A DNA stretch of 64,000 bases from JACVRW01 sp963826165 (GCA_963826165.1 CAWGWC010000002.1:1-64000); one strand, 5' to 3'. Shown: positions 15,898 to 24,797, numbered from the stretch's first letter. Notes: generated by a model from the letters alone, not told the origin. Numbers and translations: made by a program.

Positions 15898-16920
15898 GTG
15901 CGCACGCTCGTGATCTCCGACCTCCATCTGGGGTCACGTCTCGGCCGCGACGTGCTGCGTCGGCCGCAGGTGCTGCGAGCGCTCTTCGACGGCCTGCGCG
16001 ACGTCGACCGGCTCGTGTTGCTGGGCGATGTGGTCGAGCTCCTCGAGGCCCGGGCCGATCACGCCATGCCCGCCGCGGAGCCGGTGCTGCGCGCGATCGG
16101 CGCCGCGGTCGGTCGTGACCGCGAGCTGGTGGTCGTGCCGGGCAACCACGACGTCGCGCTGGTGCGGCCGTGGCTGCGCCGCCACGGCGTCCCGCACGAC
16201 GTGGACGCTCCCGTCCCCCACGACGCGACCCCGCTGCTGGCGCAGGTCACGGACTGGCTCGCCCCCGCTCAGGTGAGCGTTCGCTACCCGGGCGTCTGGC
16301 TCGCCGACGGCGTATGGGCCACCCACGGCCACTATCTCGACCGGCACCTCCTGCCCGAGTCCGCGTTCGGCGTCGCTCGCGGGTTGCTGGGACGGCTGCC
16401 GAGCGACGGCGCGCTGCCGGCCGACTACGAGCAGGCCGGCGGCCCTTCCCTCACCCGTGTCGAGGCGTTTCTCACCCGCTGGCTCCCACGGCCGCTGGCG
16501 GCGCTCGTGGACGACCTGGCCGAGGTCCTGCGAGCGGCCACGATGCCGGGGCCGCAGGTCCTCCTGAGCCGGCGCGCCGCCCCGCTCACCGCCCGGCTGC
16601 TGGGGACGCAGATGCGCCGGGCGAGCATCCCGGCCCTGGCGCGAGTGGTGCACCGGCTGGGTGTGGAGGCCGATTGGGTGTTGTTCGGTCACGTTCACCG
16701 CACCGGGCCGCTGGAAGGAGACCGGCCGTTCGACTGGCAGAGCCCGGCCGGGCGCCCGCGGATCGTGAACAGCGGCTGCTGGGTCTACGAGCCGCTGCTG
16801 CTCCACCGCGCCACCCCGCCGCACCCGTACTGGCCCGGGGGCGCCGTGGTGCTGGAAGACGGGGCGCCGCCCCGCGCCGTCGGCCTGCTCGACCACCTGT
16901 CCGCCGCCGACCTGCACTGA
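15898..16920 (+). CDS. metallophosphoesterase (calcineurin-like)
   Basis: The 340-residue protein has the full two-metal phosphoesterase motif set: ISDLHLG at the N-terminus, LLGDVVEL, VVPGNHDVAL, ATHGHYLDRH and FGHVHRTGPL. The order and spacing resemble LpxH- or YfcE-like members. A helical insert at about residues 150-240 separates the last two motifs and probably forms a lid. A C-terminal strand with NSGCWVYEP closes the fold. There is no signal peptide, so it acts in the cytoplasm on a phosphodiester or phosphomonoester that cannot be named. The start is GTG at 15898. Confidence 0.85.
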   Translation: MRTLVISDLHLGSRLGRDVLRRPQVLRALFDGLRDVDRLVLLGDVVELLEARADHAMPAAEPVLRAIGAAVGRDRELVVVPGNHDVALVRPWLRRHGVPHDVDAPVPHDATPLLAQVTDWLAPAQVSVRYPGVWLADGVWATHGHYLDRHLLPESAFGVARGLLGRLPSDGALPADYEQAGGPSLTRVEAFLTRWLPRPLAALVDDLAEVLRAATMPGPQVLLSRRAAPLTARLLGTQMRRASIPALARVVHRLGVEADWVLFGHVHRTGPLEGDRPFDWQSPAGRPRIVNSGCWVYEPLLLHRATPPHPYWPGGAVVLEDGAPPRAVGLLDHLSAADLH

Positions 16921-16932
16921 GTTGCAGGCGGG

Positions 16933-17769
16933 TCAGCGCACGATCGCCGCGACGATCTCGTCCCAGTCGCCCTCGTGCAGCTCGTGACCGCCTCCTTCGA
17001 GCAGGACGAGCTCGGCACCGCCGACAGCGGCGGCCAGGGCCTCACCGTGAGCGGGCGGAAAGAGCGGATCGGCCGTCCCGTGGATCACCGTCAGCGGCGC
17101 CTCGATCTGGCTCGCGATCGCCCCCGCCGGATCCTCGTCCCCGCCGAGCAGCGTGTGGTTGACCAGGCTGGCCGGGTTGACTGTGCGGGCGAGATCTCTG
17201 CGGACGAAATCGCGCGTGGCGGCCTCGTCGAACGGATGCCGCGTGCCCGCGAGCGCCCGGGCGTCGCTCACGATGAACGCGGCCAGAGCCTCGGTGTCCG
17301 CCCAGTCGAGCCCCTCCGCCGCCTCGGCGTGCTCGAGGTAGGCGGCGTCCGGGCCGGGCAACTCGCCGTCCGGTTCTCCGAGCGCCGTGGTGCTGATGAG
17401 GGTCAGGCGCTCGACCCGATCGGGATGAGCCACCGCCAGCTGCTGGGCGATCATCCCTCCCATCGACATGCCGGCGACATGCGCGCGCTCGACGTCGTGC
17501 CCGTCCAGCACGGCGACGGCGTCCGCCGTCAGATCGCCGGACGTATAGCCGGGCTGTCCCGGCGGGTAGCTCGTCGAGCGCCCGGTGTCGCGGTGGTCGT
17601 AGCGGATCACCAGCCGCCCGGCCGCCGCCAGGCGCTCGCATAGCCCGTCCGGCCACCAGAGCATCGAGGCCATCTGGCCCATGATCAACAGCAGGACAGG
17701 GTCCCCGGCGCGGCCGAAGCTCTCGGTGCACAGCGTCGCGTCACCGGACGCGATCGTCTTCGTGCTCAC
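16933..17769 (-). CDS. alpha/beta hydrolase (haloperoxidase/esterase type)
   Basis: The 278-residue hydrolase has LLIMGQMASM (oxyanion region), YDHRDTGRS, the nucleophile elbow AGMSMGGMIAQQLA, TVIHGTADPLFP with the acid Asp and EGGGHELHEGDW with the His. The pattern is that of perhydrolase/epoxide-hydrolase-like abhydrolase_1 proteins, such as those degrading anthracycline or aromatic esters. The open frame extends far upstream only as a shadow of the Nudix gene. The GTG at 17769 (VSTKTIASGD) is the credible start, 23 bases from the divergent Nudix start. The 3' end faces the phosphoesterase. Confidence 0.82.
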   Translation of the reverse strand: MSTKTIASGDATLCTESFGRAGDPVLLLIMGQMASMLWWPDGLCERLAAAGRLVIRYDHRDTGRSTSYPPGQPGYTSGDLTADAVAVLDGHDVERAHVAGMSMGGMIAQQLAVAHPDRVERLTLISTTALGEPDGELPGPDAAYLEHAEAAEGLDWADTEALAAFIVSDARALAGTRHPFDEAATRDFVRRDLARTVNPASLVNHTLLGGDEDPAGAIASQIEAPLTVIHGTADPLFPPAHGEALAAAVGGAELVLLEGGGHELHEGDWDEIVAAIVR

Positions 17770-17792
17770 GCCGCCGATTATGTTCCACGGCC

Positions 17793-18260
17793 GTGGCCAG
17801 GCGAAGCGCAGGCATTCTCCTCTACCGCCGAACGGGCACCGAGCCCGAGTTCCTGCTGGTGCATCCCGGCGGTCCCTTCTGGGCCAAGCGCGACGAGGGT
17901 GCGTGGTCGCTGCCCAAAGGCGAGTACGAGGACGGCGACGACCCGCTCGAGAGCGCGAGGCGCGAGTTCGAGGAGGAGACCGGGACGGCCCTCGAAGCCA
18001 CCGAGCTGATCGAGCTCGGCTCGGTGAGGCAGAAGAGCGGCAAGCTCGTGGTGGCCTGGGCGGCCGAGGGCGACCTCGACGCGGAGGCCGTCCACAGCAA
18101 CAGCTTCGAGATGGAGTGGCCGCCCCGGTCGGGCCGGACCGCGGAGTTCCCGGAGGTCGATCGGGCCGGCTGGTTCGGCGCGGACGCCGCCCGTACGAAG
18201 CTGGTGGCGGCGCAGGCGGCCTTCGTCGACCGGCTTCTCGAGCGGCTGGCCGCGGAATAA
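17793..18260 (+). CDS. Nudix hydrolase
   Basis: The 155-residue protein begins RSAGILLYRR and carries the Nudix box between about residues 48 and 70: a Gly, then REFEEETG with the metal-binding glutamates. The conserved Glu seven residues after the Gly is Asp here, a conservative change. WSLPKGEYEDGDD and a C-terminal WF region suggest a relative of the diadenosine tetraphosphate / DUF-type NUDIX group that sanitises nucleotides. The start is GTG, divergent from an alpha/beta hydrolase. The next gene starts 28 bases on. Confidence 0.87.
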   Translation: MARRSAGILLYRRTGTEPEFLLVHPGGPFWAKRDEGAWSLPKGEYEDGDDPLESARREFEEETGTALEATELIELGSVRQKSGKLVVAWAAEGDLDAEAVHSNSFEMEWPPRSGRTAEFPEVDRAGWFGADAARTKLVAAQAAFVDRLLERLAAE

Positions 18261-18288
18261 CAGTCCGCTGTGTCGTGTCCTGCTCGCC

Positions 18289-18978
18289 ATGCACATGTTC
18301 ACGACACGACACTCATCCTTCCGCGCGCAGATCCGGGGGATCGCCCTTGCGGGGCTTCTGGCCGGCGCGCTCGCGCTGGTGCCGTCAGCGGCTTCGGCGA
18401 ACTCCTACGGCGGACTGCCGGACGCCGAGATCTTCGCCACGAACAACACCGCGGTGATCACCGATCCCGCCGACCCGCGCCTGGACCAGGAGCTCAACGG
18501 TTTCGCCCGCAAGGTCACGCGGATCATCCATGAAGGAGGGGGAACGCCACGCGGCTCGCAGCTGCTCGACGGCGTGTTCTTCTCCTCCGACCTCAACCAG
18601 ACGACGTTCGAGCGCTCGCGCGACTTCGACGTCGACCACGTCAGCGTCGGCGAGCTGGGCGCGATTGCCGAGCGGGTGCGCCGGCGCTTCGATCAGCAGT
18701 CGGTGCTGACCTTCGACTACCTGCCGGCCTCTGCCGGTCGCGTGGACGGAGTGGAGCTCGAGGTGCCGGGTGTGAGCGCCGATGCCCTGCGCCAGGGGCT
18801 GCTCGACGACGAGGCCGCCCGCGAGGCGCTGTTCGGAGGCTCGGTCACCCAGGACGGCCGGCTGCTGCTGGTGGCCGACCTGGCCAACGCCGATCTCGCC
18901 CGGAGGTTCGCCGCCGACATCGGCGGAGACGTGAGCCGGGCGATCGCGCGCTCCGGCGACATCGAGTTCGTGGGCTGA
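18289..18978 (+). CDS. secreted protein of unknown function
   Basis: The 229-residue protein has a basic N-terminus, a hydrophobic core and a signal peptidase site around SAASA/NSYGG, so it is exported. The mature part is acidic and mixed alpha/beta with no Cys and no motif I can assign. An ATG six bases downstream (18295) could also be the start. It stands alone after the Nudix gene and before an LLM oxidoreductase, without overlap to either. I do not recognise a family. Confidence 0.65.
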   Translation: MHMFTTRHSSFRAQIRGIALAGLLAGALALVPSAASANSYGGLPDAEIFATNNTAVITDPADPRLDQELNGFARKVTRIIHEGGGTPRGSQLLDGVFFSSDLNQTTFERSRDFDVDHVSVGELGAIAERVRRRFDQQSVLTFDYLPASAGRVDGVELEVPGVSADALRQGLLDDEAAREALFGGSVTQDGRLLLVADLANADLARRFAADIGGDVSRAIARSGDIEFVG

Positions 18979-19033
18979 CCGGTACATCCACGACCCGCGG
19001 GACGGACGAAGGCTCGCGATAGGGTCGCGCGCG

Positions 19034-19798
19034 GTGAACGCGCGCCGCGGCATCTACGTTGCCCCCTTCGACGAGCTGTCCGAACCGCGGGTCGTGGCCG
19101 AGCTGGCCGCACGCGCCGAGGAGCGCGGCTGGGACGGCTTCTTCGTCTGGGACCACCTGAAGTACCGGGCTCCGGTGAGGAGGGTGGCGAATCCTTGGAT
19201 CACGCTGGCCGCGGTGGCCGTGGCCACCGAGCGCATGCGGATAGGCCCGATGGTCACCCCGGTGGCCCGCCGCCGGCCGCATCAGCTCGCACGGGAGACG
19301 GTCACGCTCGATCGCCTGAGCGGCGGGCGCCTGGTGTTCGGCGTGGGGCTCGGGAGCTCGCGCTCCGGCGAGTTCGACCCGGAGGCCTTCGGCGAGGAAG
19401 AGGACCCGCGCGCCCGCGCCCGGCTGCTCGACGAGGGTCTGGAGCGGCTCACCGCGTACTGGGAGGGCGAGTTCGAGCCGCCGCCGCTCCAGCAGCCGCG
19501 GATTCCCGTGTGGGTGGCGTCGAGATGGCCCAACCGGCGTCCGCTGGCGCGCGCGGCTCGCTGGGACGCGCTGTTCCCGGTGGACGTGCCCAGCCCCGAG
19601 GCGCTGGCGGAGCTGGCGGCGGACGTGCATGAGCTGCGCGCCTCAGCGGGCGCGGACGGACCGTTCGAGCTCGTGGTGGACAACCCACCGGGTACGGAGC
19701 GCGACCCCTGGGTCGAGGCCGGCGCCACCTGGTGCCTGACCGACTTCGGATCGCAGCCCGTGCGGCGCGAGGTCGAGGCGGTTATCGACGCCTACTGA
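19034..19798 (+). CDS. LLM-class flavin (F420)-dependent oxidoreductase
   Basis: The 254-residue TIM-barrel protein matches the luciferase-like family. It has GWDGFFVWDHL, RIGPMVTPVARRRPHQLARETVTLDRLSGGR (the typical luciferase-like core, here split by me for length), VFGVGLG and IPVWVASRWPN. In actinobacteria such enzymes usually use F420, although FMN is possible. It lacks about 50-80 residues compared with the longest members but is complete. The start is GTG. The last 7 bases overlap the 3' end of the convergent cupin gene. Confidence 0.85.
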   Translation: MNARRGIYVAPFDELSEPRVVAELAARAEERGWDGFFVWDHLKYRAPVRRVANPWITLAAVAVATERMRIGPMVTPVARRRPHQLARETVTLDRLSGGRLVFGVGLGSSRSGEFDPEAFGEEEDPRARARLLDEGLERLTAYWEGEFEPPPLQQPRIPVWVASRWPNRRPLARAARWDALFPVDVPSPEALAELAADVHELRASAGADGPFELVVDNPPGTERDPWVEAGATWCLTDFGSQPVRREVEAVIDAY

Positions 19799-20238
19799 TC
19801 CGCCAGCCGGAACACGTCGTCGTAGTCGCTGAGCAGCTCGGCCGGATTGGGGCGCCCCTCGCCGCGCTGGAGAGCGTCCAGCTCGCGGAACCAGTCGAGC
19901 GTGCGCGACGCCGGCGTGGTGCGCCAGGTGAGCACCGCCGGCTCGTCACCGTCGTTCCACATCTGGTGCACGGCGCCCGGTGGGACGTCGAACGCGTTGC
20001 CCTGCTCGAAGGTCTCCTCGTGGCCGTCGACGACGGTGCGCATCGCTCCCGATCGCACCTCGAAGTGCTCCTCCTGAGCCGGGTGCAGATGGGCGGGGGG
20101 CGCCGGGCTGCCGGGCGCGTAGGTCGCTTCGACCTCGAGCCCGTCTTCGTCGTGCGCCAGCACGGTCAGGCTGGTGCTGGGACCGATGTCGAGCTGCTCC
20201 GCCACCGCGGCGGCCAGCCTAGTGCCCTGAGTCGTCAT
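19792..20238 (-). CDS. cupin-domain protein
   Basis: The product of 148 residues has one cupin_2 barrel: PPAHLHPAQEEHFEV gives the first metal motif (H-x-H-x-E-x-H type) and NAFDVPPGAVHQMWNDG the second (G-x5-P-x-G-x2-H). A helical C-terminal tail (DWFRELDALQRGEG) follows. Function is open: cupins of this class include isomerases, dioxygenases and sensors. The ATG at 20238 has GGAAGG ten bases upstream; an earlier ATG at 20280 adds only low-complexity residues. Confidence 0.75.
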   Translation of the reverse strand: MTTQGTRLAAAVAEQLDIGPSTSLTVLAHDEDGLEVEATYAPGSPAPPAHLHPAQEEHFEVRSGAMRTVVDGHEETFEQGNAFDVPPGAVHQMWNDGDEPAVLTWRTTPASRTLDWFRELDALQRGEGRPNPAELLSDYDDVFRLADQ

Positions 20239-20380
20239 TTCGCGCGCACCTTCCCGGCGTCTGGGCGCGCCTGACGCCACCCCCGGGAATCGCCGATGCT
20301 GCGCATCGACTCATCCCGTGTGCGTCGCCAGCCACGCCCAGCCACTCGGGAAGCTGAAGCCGAACTTCCGACTCAGGGCA

Positions 20381-21016
20381 CTAACCGCCGCAGGCCGGCG
20401 GGGTGGTCACCCGCGGGTCGGCCGGCGTGTCGGCTCGGCCGGCCACCTGGCAGTAGGCGAACCGGCCGGTGGCGAAGTCGGCGAGCACCCGGTAGGGATG
20501 GCCCAGGGTCACCCCGGCGCTCGCGTCGCTGCGCTCCACGGCGGAGGTCACCGCCAGGCAGAAGTAGCGGCCCCGGCGCCGCGCCAGGTCGAGCTCGGCG
20601 CCGCTCGGCTCGGCCGTACGAGGGAACGCCTCGCACTCGACCCGCCTGACCGGACCGTCGAGCGCCCCCGTGCGGACCCGTCGCCGCGCGTCGGCCAGCA
20701 CGGTGGCGGAGAGCTCGTCGAGCAACACCGCCCGGGCCGCCAGGCGCTCCCGCGGATCGGCGCCGGGCGCCGCCACAGCGTTCGAGCGGGCGAACCGAGG
20801 ACGCTGGCCGGCCAGCAATCGCGCCTCGCGCTGCTCTCGCAGCTTCGCCAGCTCGGCGCTCTCGGTCCGGGCGCGCTCCTGCTGGTCGCCGCGCAGGCCG
20901 AGCGCCAGCACCACCGCGCCGGCCACGACGACGAGCAGGGCGACGGCGCCGCCGGCCCGAGCGCGCGGGCTCGTCCTGCGCCAGAGCCACAGGGGCAGGG
21001 CGGCGAGCCCGGGCAT
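20381..21016 (-). CDS. membrane-anchored protein of unknown function
   Basis: This 211-residue protein has a short cytoplasmic start (MPGLAALPLWLWRR), one membrane helix at about residues 25-43, an Arg/Glu-rich helical stalk and an extracytoplasmic domain with four Cys (VECEAFP, YFCLAVTS, YCQVAG, PPACGG), which could form two disulfides. The open frame continues upstream as an antisense shadow of the LysR gene, so I took the ATG at 21016. It lies divergent from the LysR regulator. I recognise no named family. Confidence 0.6.
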   Translation of the reverse strand: MPGLAALPLWLWRRTSPRARAGGAVALLVVVAGAVVLALGLRGDQQERARTESAELAKLREQREARLLAGQRPRFARSNAVAAPGADPRERLAARAVLLDELSATVLADARRRVRTGALDGPVRRVECEAFPRTAEPSGAELDLARRRGRYFCLAVTSAVERSDASAGVTLGHPYRVLADFATGRFAYCQVAGRADTPADPRVTTPPACGG

Positions 21017-21112
21017 TGGTTCGTAACGGTCCGGCGTCACCGGGATTCTCGGCCCCGCCGAGCACAAGCACAAGCACCTGTTCGTTGGGGTCGGCGTAAG
21101 CTGCGCTGAACA

Positions 21113-22003
21113 ATGCTCGACGTTCGGCGACTGCGTCTGCTCAGTGAGCTGTCGCGGCAGGGCACCATCTCGAGGGTGGCAGGCGTGGTGGGCTACACGC
21201 CGTCGGCGGTGTCCCAGTCGCTGGCGCGACTCGAGCACGAGGCCGGCGTTCCGCTGCTCGAGCGCGACGGGCGCCGGGTGCGGCTCACGCCCGCGGCGCG
21301 GTCGCTGGTGGCTCGCACCGACCGCGTGCTCGCCGAGCTCGACGCCGCGGAGGCCGAGCTGGCCGCGGAGGAAGGGACCGTCCGCGGCGCCGTGGTGATC
21401 GGCGCGTTCCCCAGTGCGGCGGCCGGGCTGGTCGTGCCGGCCGTGGCCGGTCTGGTGCGGCGCCACCCGGAGCTCTCCTGCACCGTCCGAGAGCACGAGC
21501 CGGAGGACGGCATCCCGCTGCTGCGCTCGGGGGAGCTCGACCTGCTGGTGTCGGAGAGCTACGACGACGTGGCCCAGGCCCCGGCAGGCGGCCTGGAGAG
21601 CCGGCCGCTCATGAGCGAACCGCTGCTGCTGGTGCTCGGGCCCGGTCATCCGGCCGAGGAGCCGGTGGAGCTTTCGGCCCTGCGCGAGGAGAGCTGGATC
21701 GCGGGCCTCCCCGGGACACAGTTCGCCGCGATGCTCGAGCAGGTGTGCCGCGCGGCCGGCTTCAGTCCTCGGATCGCCCACAGGGCGGACGACTCGGTCC
21801 TGCACACGGCGCTGGCGGCCGCGGGCTTCGGCATCGGGATGCTGCCCGCCCTCGCGTGCGACGGGTCGGACAGCGCAGGGGTCCGGTTTGCCGAGATCGC
21901 TCCGCCCGTGCCTCGCCGCCGGCTGTCGGTGCTGCTCCGCCGCGGCTCGGCCCGCCGGCCCGCGCTGGCGGCGACGCTCGCGGCGTTGCGGCGAGTGGCC
22001 TAG
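21113..22003 (+). CDS. LysR-family transcriptional regulator
   Basis: The 296-residue protein has the LysR helix-turn-helix at residues 1-60 (LRLLSELSRQGTISRVA, YTPSAVSQSLARLEHEAG, LLERDGRRVRLTPA) and a periplasmic-binding-like co-inducer domain from about 90 to the end. LysR regulators often act on a divergent gene; here that is the membrane-anchored protein at 20381-21016, across 96 bases. The 3' end is 4 bases from the convergent E1 beta gene. The inducer is unknown. Confidence 0.87.
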   Translation: MLDVRRLRLLSELSRQGTISRVAGVVGYTPSAVSQSLARLEHEAGVPLLERDGRRVRLTPAARSLVARTDRVLAELDAAEAELAAEEGTVRGAVVIGAFPSAAAGLVVPAVAGLVRRHPELSCTVREHEPEDGIPLLRSGELDLLVSESYDDVAQAPAGGLESRPLMSEPLLLVLGPGHPAEEPVELSALREESWIAGLPGTQFAAMLEQVCRAAGFSPRIAHRADDSVLHTALAAAGFGIGMLPALACDGSDSAGVRFAEIAPPVPRRRLSVLLRRGSARRPALAATLAALRRVA

Positions 22004-22007
22004 CGGT

Positions 22008-22964
22008 TCACAGCAGACGCCGGGCCGCGTCCGCCACCTGATCCGCGCCCGGGAGAGCCTCCTTCTCGAGCGAGGGCGCGAAGGGTATGGGCAGGTCGGG
22101 CATCGTGACCCTCTGCGCGGCCACGGGTCCGGCGGCCTCGACCGCCAGGGCCACGACCTCCGCGGCGTAGCCCCCCTGAGGGGGTCCCTCCTCCACCACC
22201 ACGACGTGCTTCGTGCGAGTCACCGACTCGGCAATCGCGTCGGCGTCCAGCGGTCGGAGCGAGCGCAGGTCGAGTACCTCGGCCTCGACGCCGTCGGCGG
22301 CCAGCCCCTCGGCGGCCTCCATCGCTACCTCGACCATCGCCAGCGCGGCGACGATGGTCACGTCGCGCCCGGCCCGGCGCACGGCGGCGCGCCCGAGGCT
22401 CGCGTCAGCGTCCCCGTTCAGCTCTCCCTTGCGGGCGTAGAGCGCCTTGTGCTCGAAGACGATCACCGGGTTGGGATCATGGATGGCCGCCCGGGTCAGC
22501 GTGTAGGCGTCCGCCGGAGTGGAAGGTGCCACCAGCTTGAGACCGGGCTCGCCCATGAACCAGCCCGCGGGCGTCTGCGAGTGGCAGGCGCCGAAGCTGG
22601 CGCCGGCGCCTACGGCGCTGCGCACCACCAGCGGCACGGAGGCCTGCTCGTTCGACAGGTACCAGTACTTCGAGGCCTGATTGGTCAGCGTGTCGACCAC
22701 CAGGCCGAGGAAGTCGCCGAACATGATCTCCACCACCGGGCGCAGGCCCCGCACCGCCGCCCCGAAGGCAGCCGAGGTGAAGGCCAGCTCCGAGATCGGT
22801 GTGTCCACGATGCGGCGCTCACCGAAGCGCTCGGCCAGCCCGGGTGTGACGTTGAACACCCCGCCCTGGGTCACGTCTTCGCCGAGCAGCACCACCGTCT
22901 CATCGGCCTCCATCTCGTCGGCCAGCGCGTCACGCACGGCCTGGCGATAGGCCACCGCCGCCAT
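22008..22964 (-). CDS. 2-oxo acid / acetoin dehydrogenase E1 beta subunit
   Basis: The 318-residue protein is a transketolase-type E1 beta chain. It has LLGEDVTQGGVFNVTPGL, RRIVDTPISELAFTSAAFG, the Phe/Tyr-rich helix SKYWYLSNEQ, CHSQTPAGWF with the active-site His and a C-terminal domain (DLRSLRPLDADAI). With the alpha chain it forms an alpha2beta2 decarboxylase that passes an acyl group to lipoyl E2. Sequence style resembles acetoin dehydrogenase (AcoB) and pyruvate E1 beta; the substrate cannot be decided. Its ATG overlaps the alpha-chain stop (TGATG). Confidence 0.88.
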   Translation of the reverse strand: MAAVAYRQAVRDALADEMEADETVVLLGEDVTQGGVFNVTPGLAERFGERRIVDTPISELAFTSAAFGAAVRGLRPVVEIMFGDFLGLVVDTLTNQASKYWYLSNEQASVPLVVRSAVGAGASFGACHSQTPAGWFMGEPGLKLVAPSTPADAYTLTRAAIHDPNPVIVFEHKALYARKGELNGDADASLGRAAVRRAGRDVTIVAALAMVEVAMEAAEGLAADGVEAEVLDLRSLRPLDADAIAESVTRTKHVVVVEEGPPQGGYAAEVVALAVEAAGPVAAQRVTMPDLPIPFAPSLEKEALPGADQVADAARRLL

Positions 22965-23935
22965 CAGGCGGTCCGGGTGGCCGTGGCGGCGCCCGCATCC
23001 CCCGCGGGCGCCTGCGCGCGAGCCCGGTCGAGGGCCCGCCGCATCTCGCGATCGGCCTCGCCGAGGAGCGATTCGGCCTCGTCGCCGGGGAGACGTTCGG
23101 CGAGCCGCGGGAGCGGGTCGCGGTCGAGCCAGCTCTCGACCTCCTCCGCCGGGCGGTACTTGGCCGGGTCGCTGCGCGAGTGCCCGTGATGGCGGTAGGT
23201 CAGAAACTCGACGAAGGACGGGCCCGCGCCCTCCCGGGCATGCCTGACGGCCCGCTCGCCCGCCTCGCGCACGGCGAGGACGTCGTTGCCGTCAACGATC
23301 TCCCAGGGCATCCCGTAGGCCTCGGCGCGGGCGGCCAGCCGGCCGCCCGCCGTGGTCTCGGCCATATGCGTCCACTCGCCGTAGAGGTTGTTCTCGCAGG
23401 CGTAGACGATCGGCAGCCGCCGCACGCCCGCCAGGTTCATGCACTCGTGGAAGTACGCCTGGTTGAGCGCTCCGTCGCCGAAGAAGGCCACCGCCACGCT
23501 GTCGTCTGCGGTGAGCTGCGCAGCCAGGGCCGCCCCGGTGGCCGCCCCGATGGAGCCGCCGACGATGCCGAAGCAGCCGAGCAGGCGGTGCTCGAGATCG
23601 ATCACGTTCATGGAGCCGCCCCGGCCCCCGCAGATGCCTCCCTCGCGGCCGAGGAATTCGGCAAACAACGCCTCCGGATCGCAGCCCAGGGCGAGCGCCA
23701 CCCCATGGCCGCGGTAGGTGGCGGCCGCGCAGTCGGTCGGTCCAAGAACCTCGCAGACCCCCACCGGCACCGCCTCCTGGCCGGTGCAGAGATGCGTGGT
23801 CCCGCGGATCTCTCCCGACTGGAAGGCCTGCATGACCACGTCCTCGAAGGCCCGGATGCGCGCCATGGCCAGGTACAGCCGCGCGAGCTCCGAGCGCTCG
23901 ACCGAGGTGCCCGGATCGGCCGTTCCGATCGTCAT
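22964..23935 (-). CDS. 2-oxo acid / acetoin dehydrogenase E1 alpha subunit
   Basis: The 323-residue ThDP-binding chain has the motif GDGALNQAYFHECMNLAG followed by ENN, GTTHLCTGQEA near the N-terminus, and a HHGHSRSDPAKYR region that matches the phosphorylation-loop region of E1 alpha. I took the ATG at 23935 because AGGAGGAG lies seven bases before it; the frame extends 36 codons further without support. It is co-transcribed with E1 beta. No E2 or E3 gene lies nearby, so the complex must use subunits encoded elsewhere. Its upstream region carries an element also found before the importer operon at 26503. Confidence 0.88.
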   Translation of the reverse strand: MTIGTADPGTSVERSELARLYLAMARIRAFEDVVMQAFQSGEIRGTTHLCTGQEAVPVGVCEVLGPTDCAAATYRGHGVALALGCDPEALFAEFLGREGGICGGRGGSMNVIDLEHRLLGCFGIVGGSIGAATGAALAAQLTADDSVAVAFFGDGALNQAYFHECMNLAGVRRLPIVYACENNLYGEWTHMAETTAGGRLAARAEAYGMPWEIVDGNDVLAVREAGERAVRHAREGAGPSFVEFLTYRHHGHSRSDPAKYRPAEEVESWLDRDPLPRLAERLPGDEAESLLGEADREMRRALDRARAQAPAGDAGAATATRTA

Positions 23936-23955
23936 CGCAGTCTCCTCCTGAACGA

Positions 23956-23996
23956 AATTCTCACAAAGCGGACAACTAGACCCATCTGACGATAAC
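23956..23996 (-). promoter_or_regulatory. copy A of a two-part upstream element (GTTATCG-N23-TTGTGAGAAT)
   Basis: On the minus strand GTTATCG (23996-23990) is followed by 23 bases and then TTGTGAGAAT (23965-23956), 21 bases before the E1 alpha start. The same two words at exactly the same spacing occur upstream of the ABC importer at 26435-26474. The spacer shares TGTxCGC just before the second word. The divergent IclR regulator at 24009 is the obvious candidate ligand-responsive factor. The GAGAAT end could also serve as a -10 box. Confidence 0.5.
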
Positions 23997-24008
23997 ATCG
24001 CGGGCAAG

Positions 24009-24797
24009 GTGCCACAGGAGAATCCGGTCCGCGTGCTGGGCAAGGCCGCCCGCCTGCTCGACCTCCTCGCCGAGCGCGGGGAGCTGACGGTGCAGGCCCT
24101 GTCCGATGCCGCGCAGGAGCCGCGCAGCTCGGTCTACCGTCTGCTGGCCGGCCTGCGCGAGATCGAGCTCGTGGAGCCGGGCTCGCGGCGCGGCACCTAC
24201 CGCCTGGGCCTCAAGCTGCTCAGGCTGTCCGGCGCCGTGGTCTCCCGTTTCGACGAGCGCGCGGCGGCGCTGCCCGCGATGGAGCGGGTGCACGAGCAGA
24301 CCGAGGAGACGGTCTTTCTCAGCGTTCCGCGAGGCCGCGAGGCGGTGTGCATCGAGCGCATCGACGGTCTGTGGGTGCAGTCGATGGCGCTCACGCTGGG
24401 AGGCGGCCTGCCGCTCCACATCGGCGCCGGCCCGCGTGCGATCCTGGCTCACTCCGGTCGGCCTGTCTGGATGGAGTACCTGGCCGACGGCACCCTCGAG
24501 CCCTTCACCGCGCATTCACTGACCGAGCCGGAGGCGCTGATCGCCGACCTGGAGGCGACGAAGGAGCGCGGCTACGCCGTCAGCGACGAGGACGTCGTGG
24601 TGGGCATAGCCGCCCTCGGCGCGCCGATCTTCGACTACCGCGGCGAACTGCGCGGAGCGATCTCGTTCAGCGGGCCCAAGCCCGCGGTGCTGGGCGACCG
24701 CGAGTCGGCGAACGTGGAGGCGATCCTGGCGGCGGCCCGCGACACCTCTCGCGGCCTGGGCCACATGGCCGAGCCGCGCACGCCCAGCGTCGCGTGA
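24009..24797 (+). CDS. IclR-family transcriptional regulator
   Basis: The 262-residue protein has a winged helix at residues 5-65 (RVLGKAARLLDLLAERG, ALSDAAQEPRSSVYRLLAGL) and an IclR effector domain with VFLSVPRGREAVCIERIDG, LPLHIGAGPRAILAH and DEDVVVGIAALGAPIFDYRG. IclR proteins commonly control catabolic operons in response to an acid or sugar intermediate. The gene is divergent from the E1 alpha/beta operon and coupled downstream to a VOC protein (GTGA overlap). It probably controls both the E1 genes and the importer operon at 26503, which share an upstream element. The start is GTG. Confidence 0.88.
   Translation: MPQENPVRVLGKAARLLDLLAERGELTVQALSDAAQEPRSSVYRLLAGLREIELVEPGSRRGTYRLGLKLLRLSGAVVSRFDERAAALPAMERVHEQTEETVFLSVPRGREAVCIERIDGLWVQSMALTLGGGLPLHIGAGPRAILAHSGRPVWMEYLADGTLEPFTAHSLTEPEALIADLEATKERGYAVSDEDVVVGIAALGAPIFDYRGELRGAISFSGPKPAVLGDRESANVEAILAAARDTSRGLGHMAEPRTPSVA

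Noticed and set aside
16933..18312. 459-codon minus-strand frame for the alpha/beta hydrolase
   Set aside because: The first 180 codons are antisense to the Nudix gene and low-complexity; the hydrolase is taken from the GTG at 17769.
20294..20308. CGATGC-TGC-GCATCG short hairpin near 20.3 kb
   Set aside because: Arms of six bases in a GC-rich gap are expected by chance, and no T-run or conserved context supports a function.
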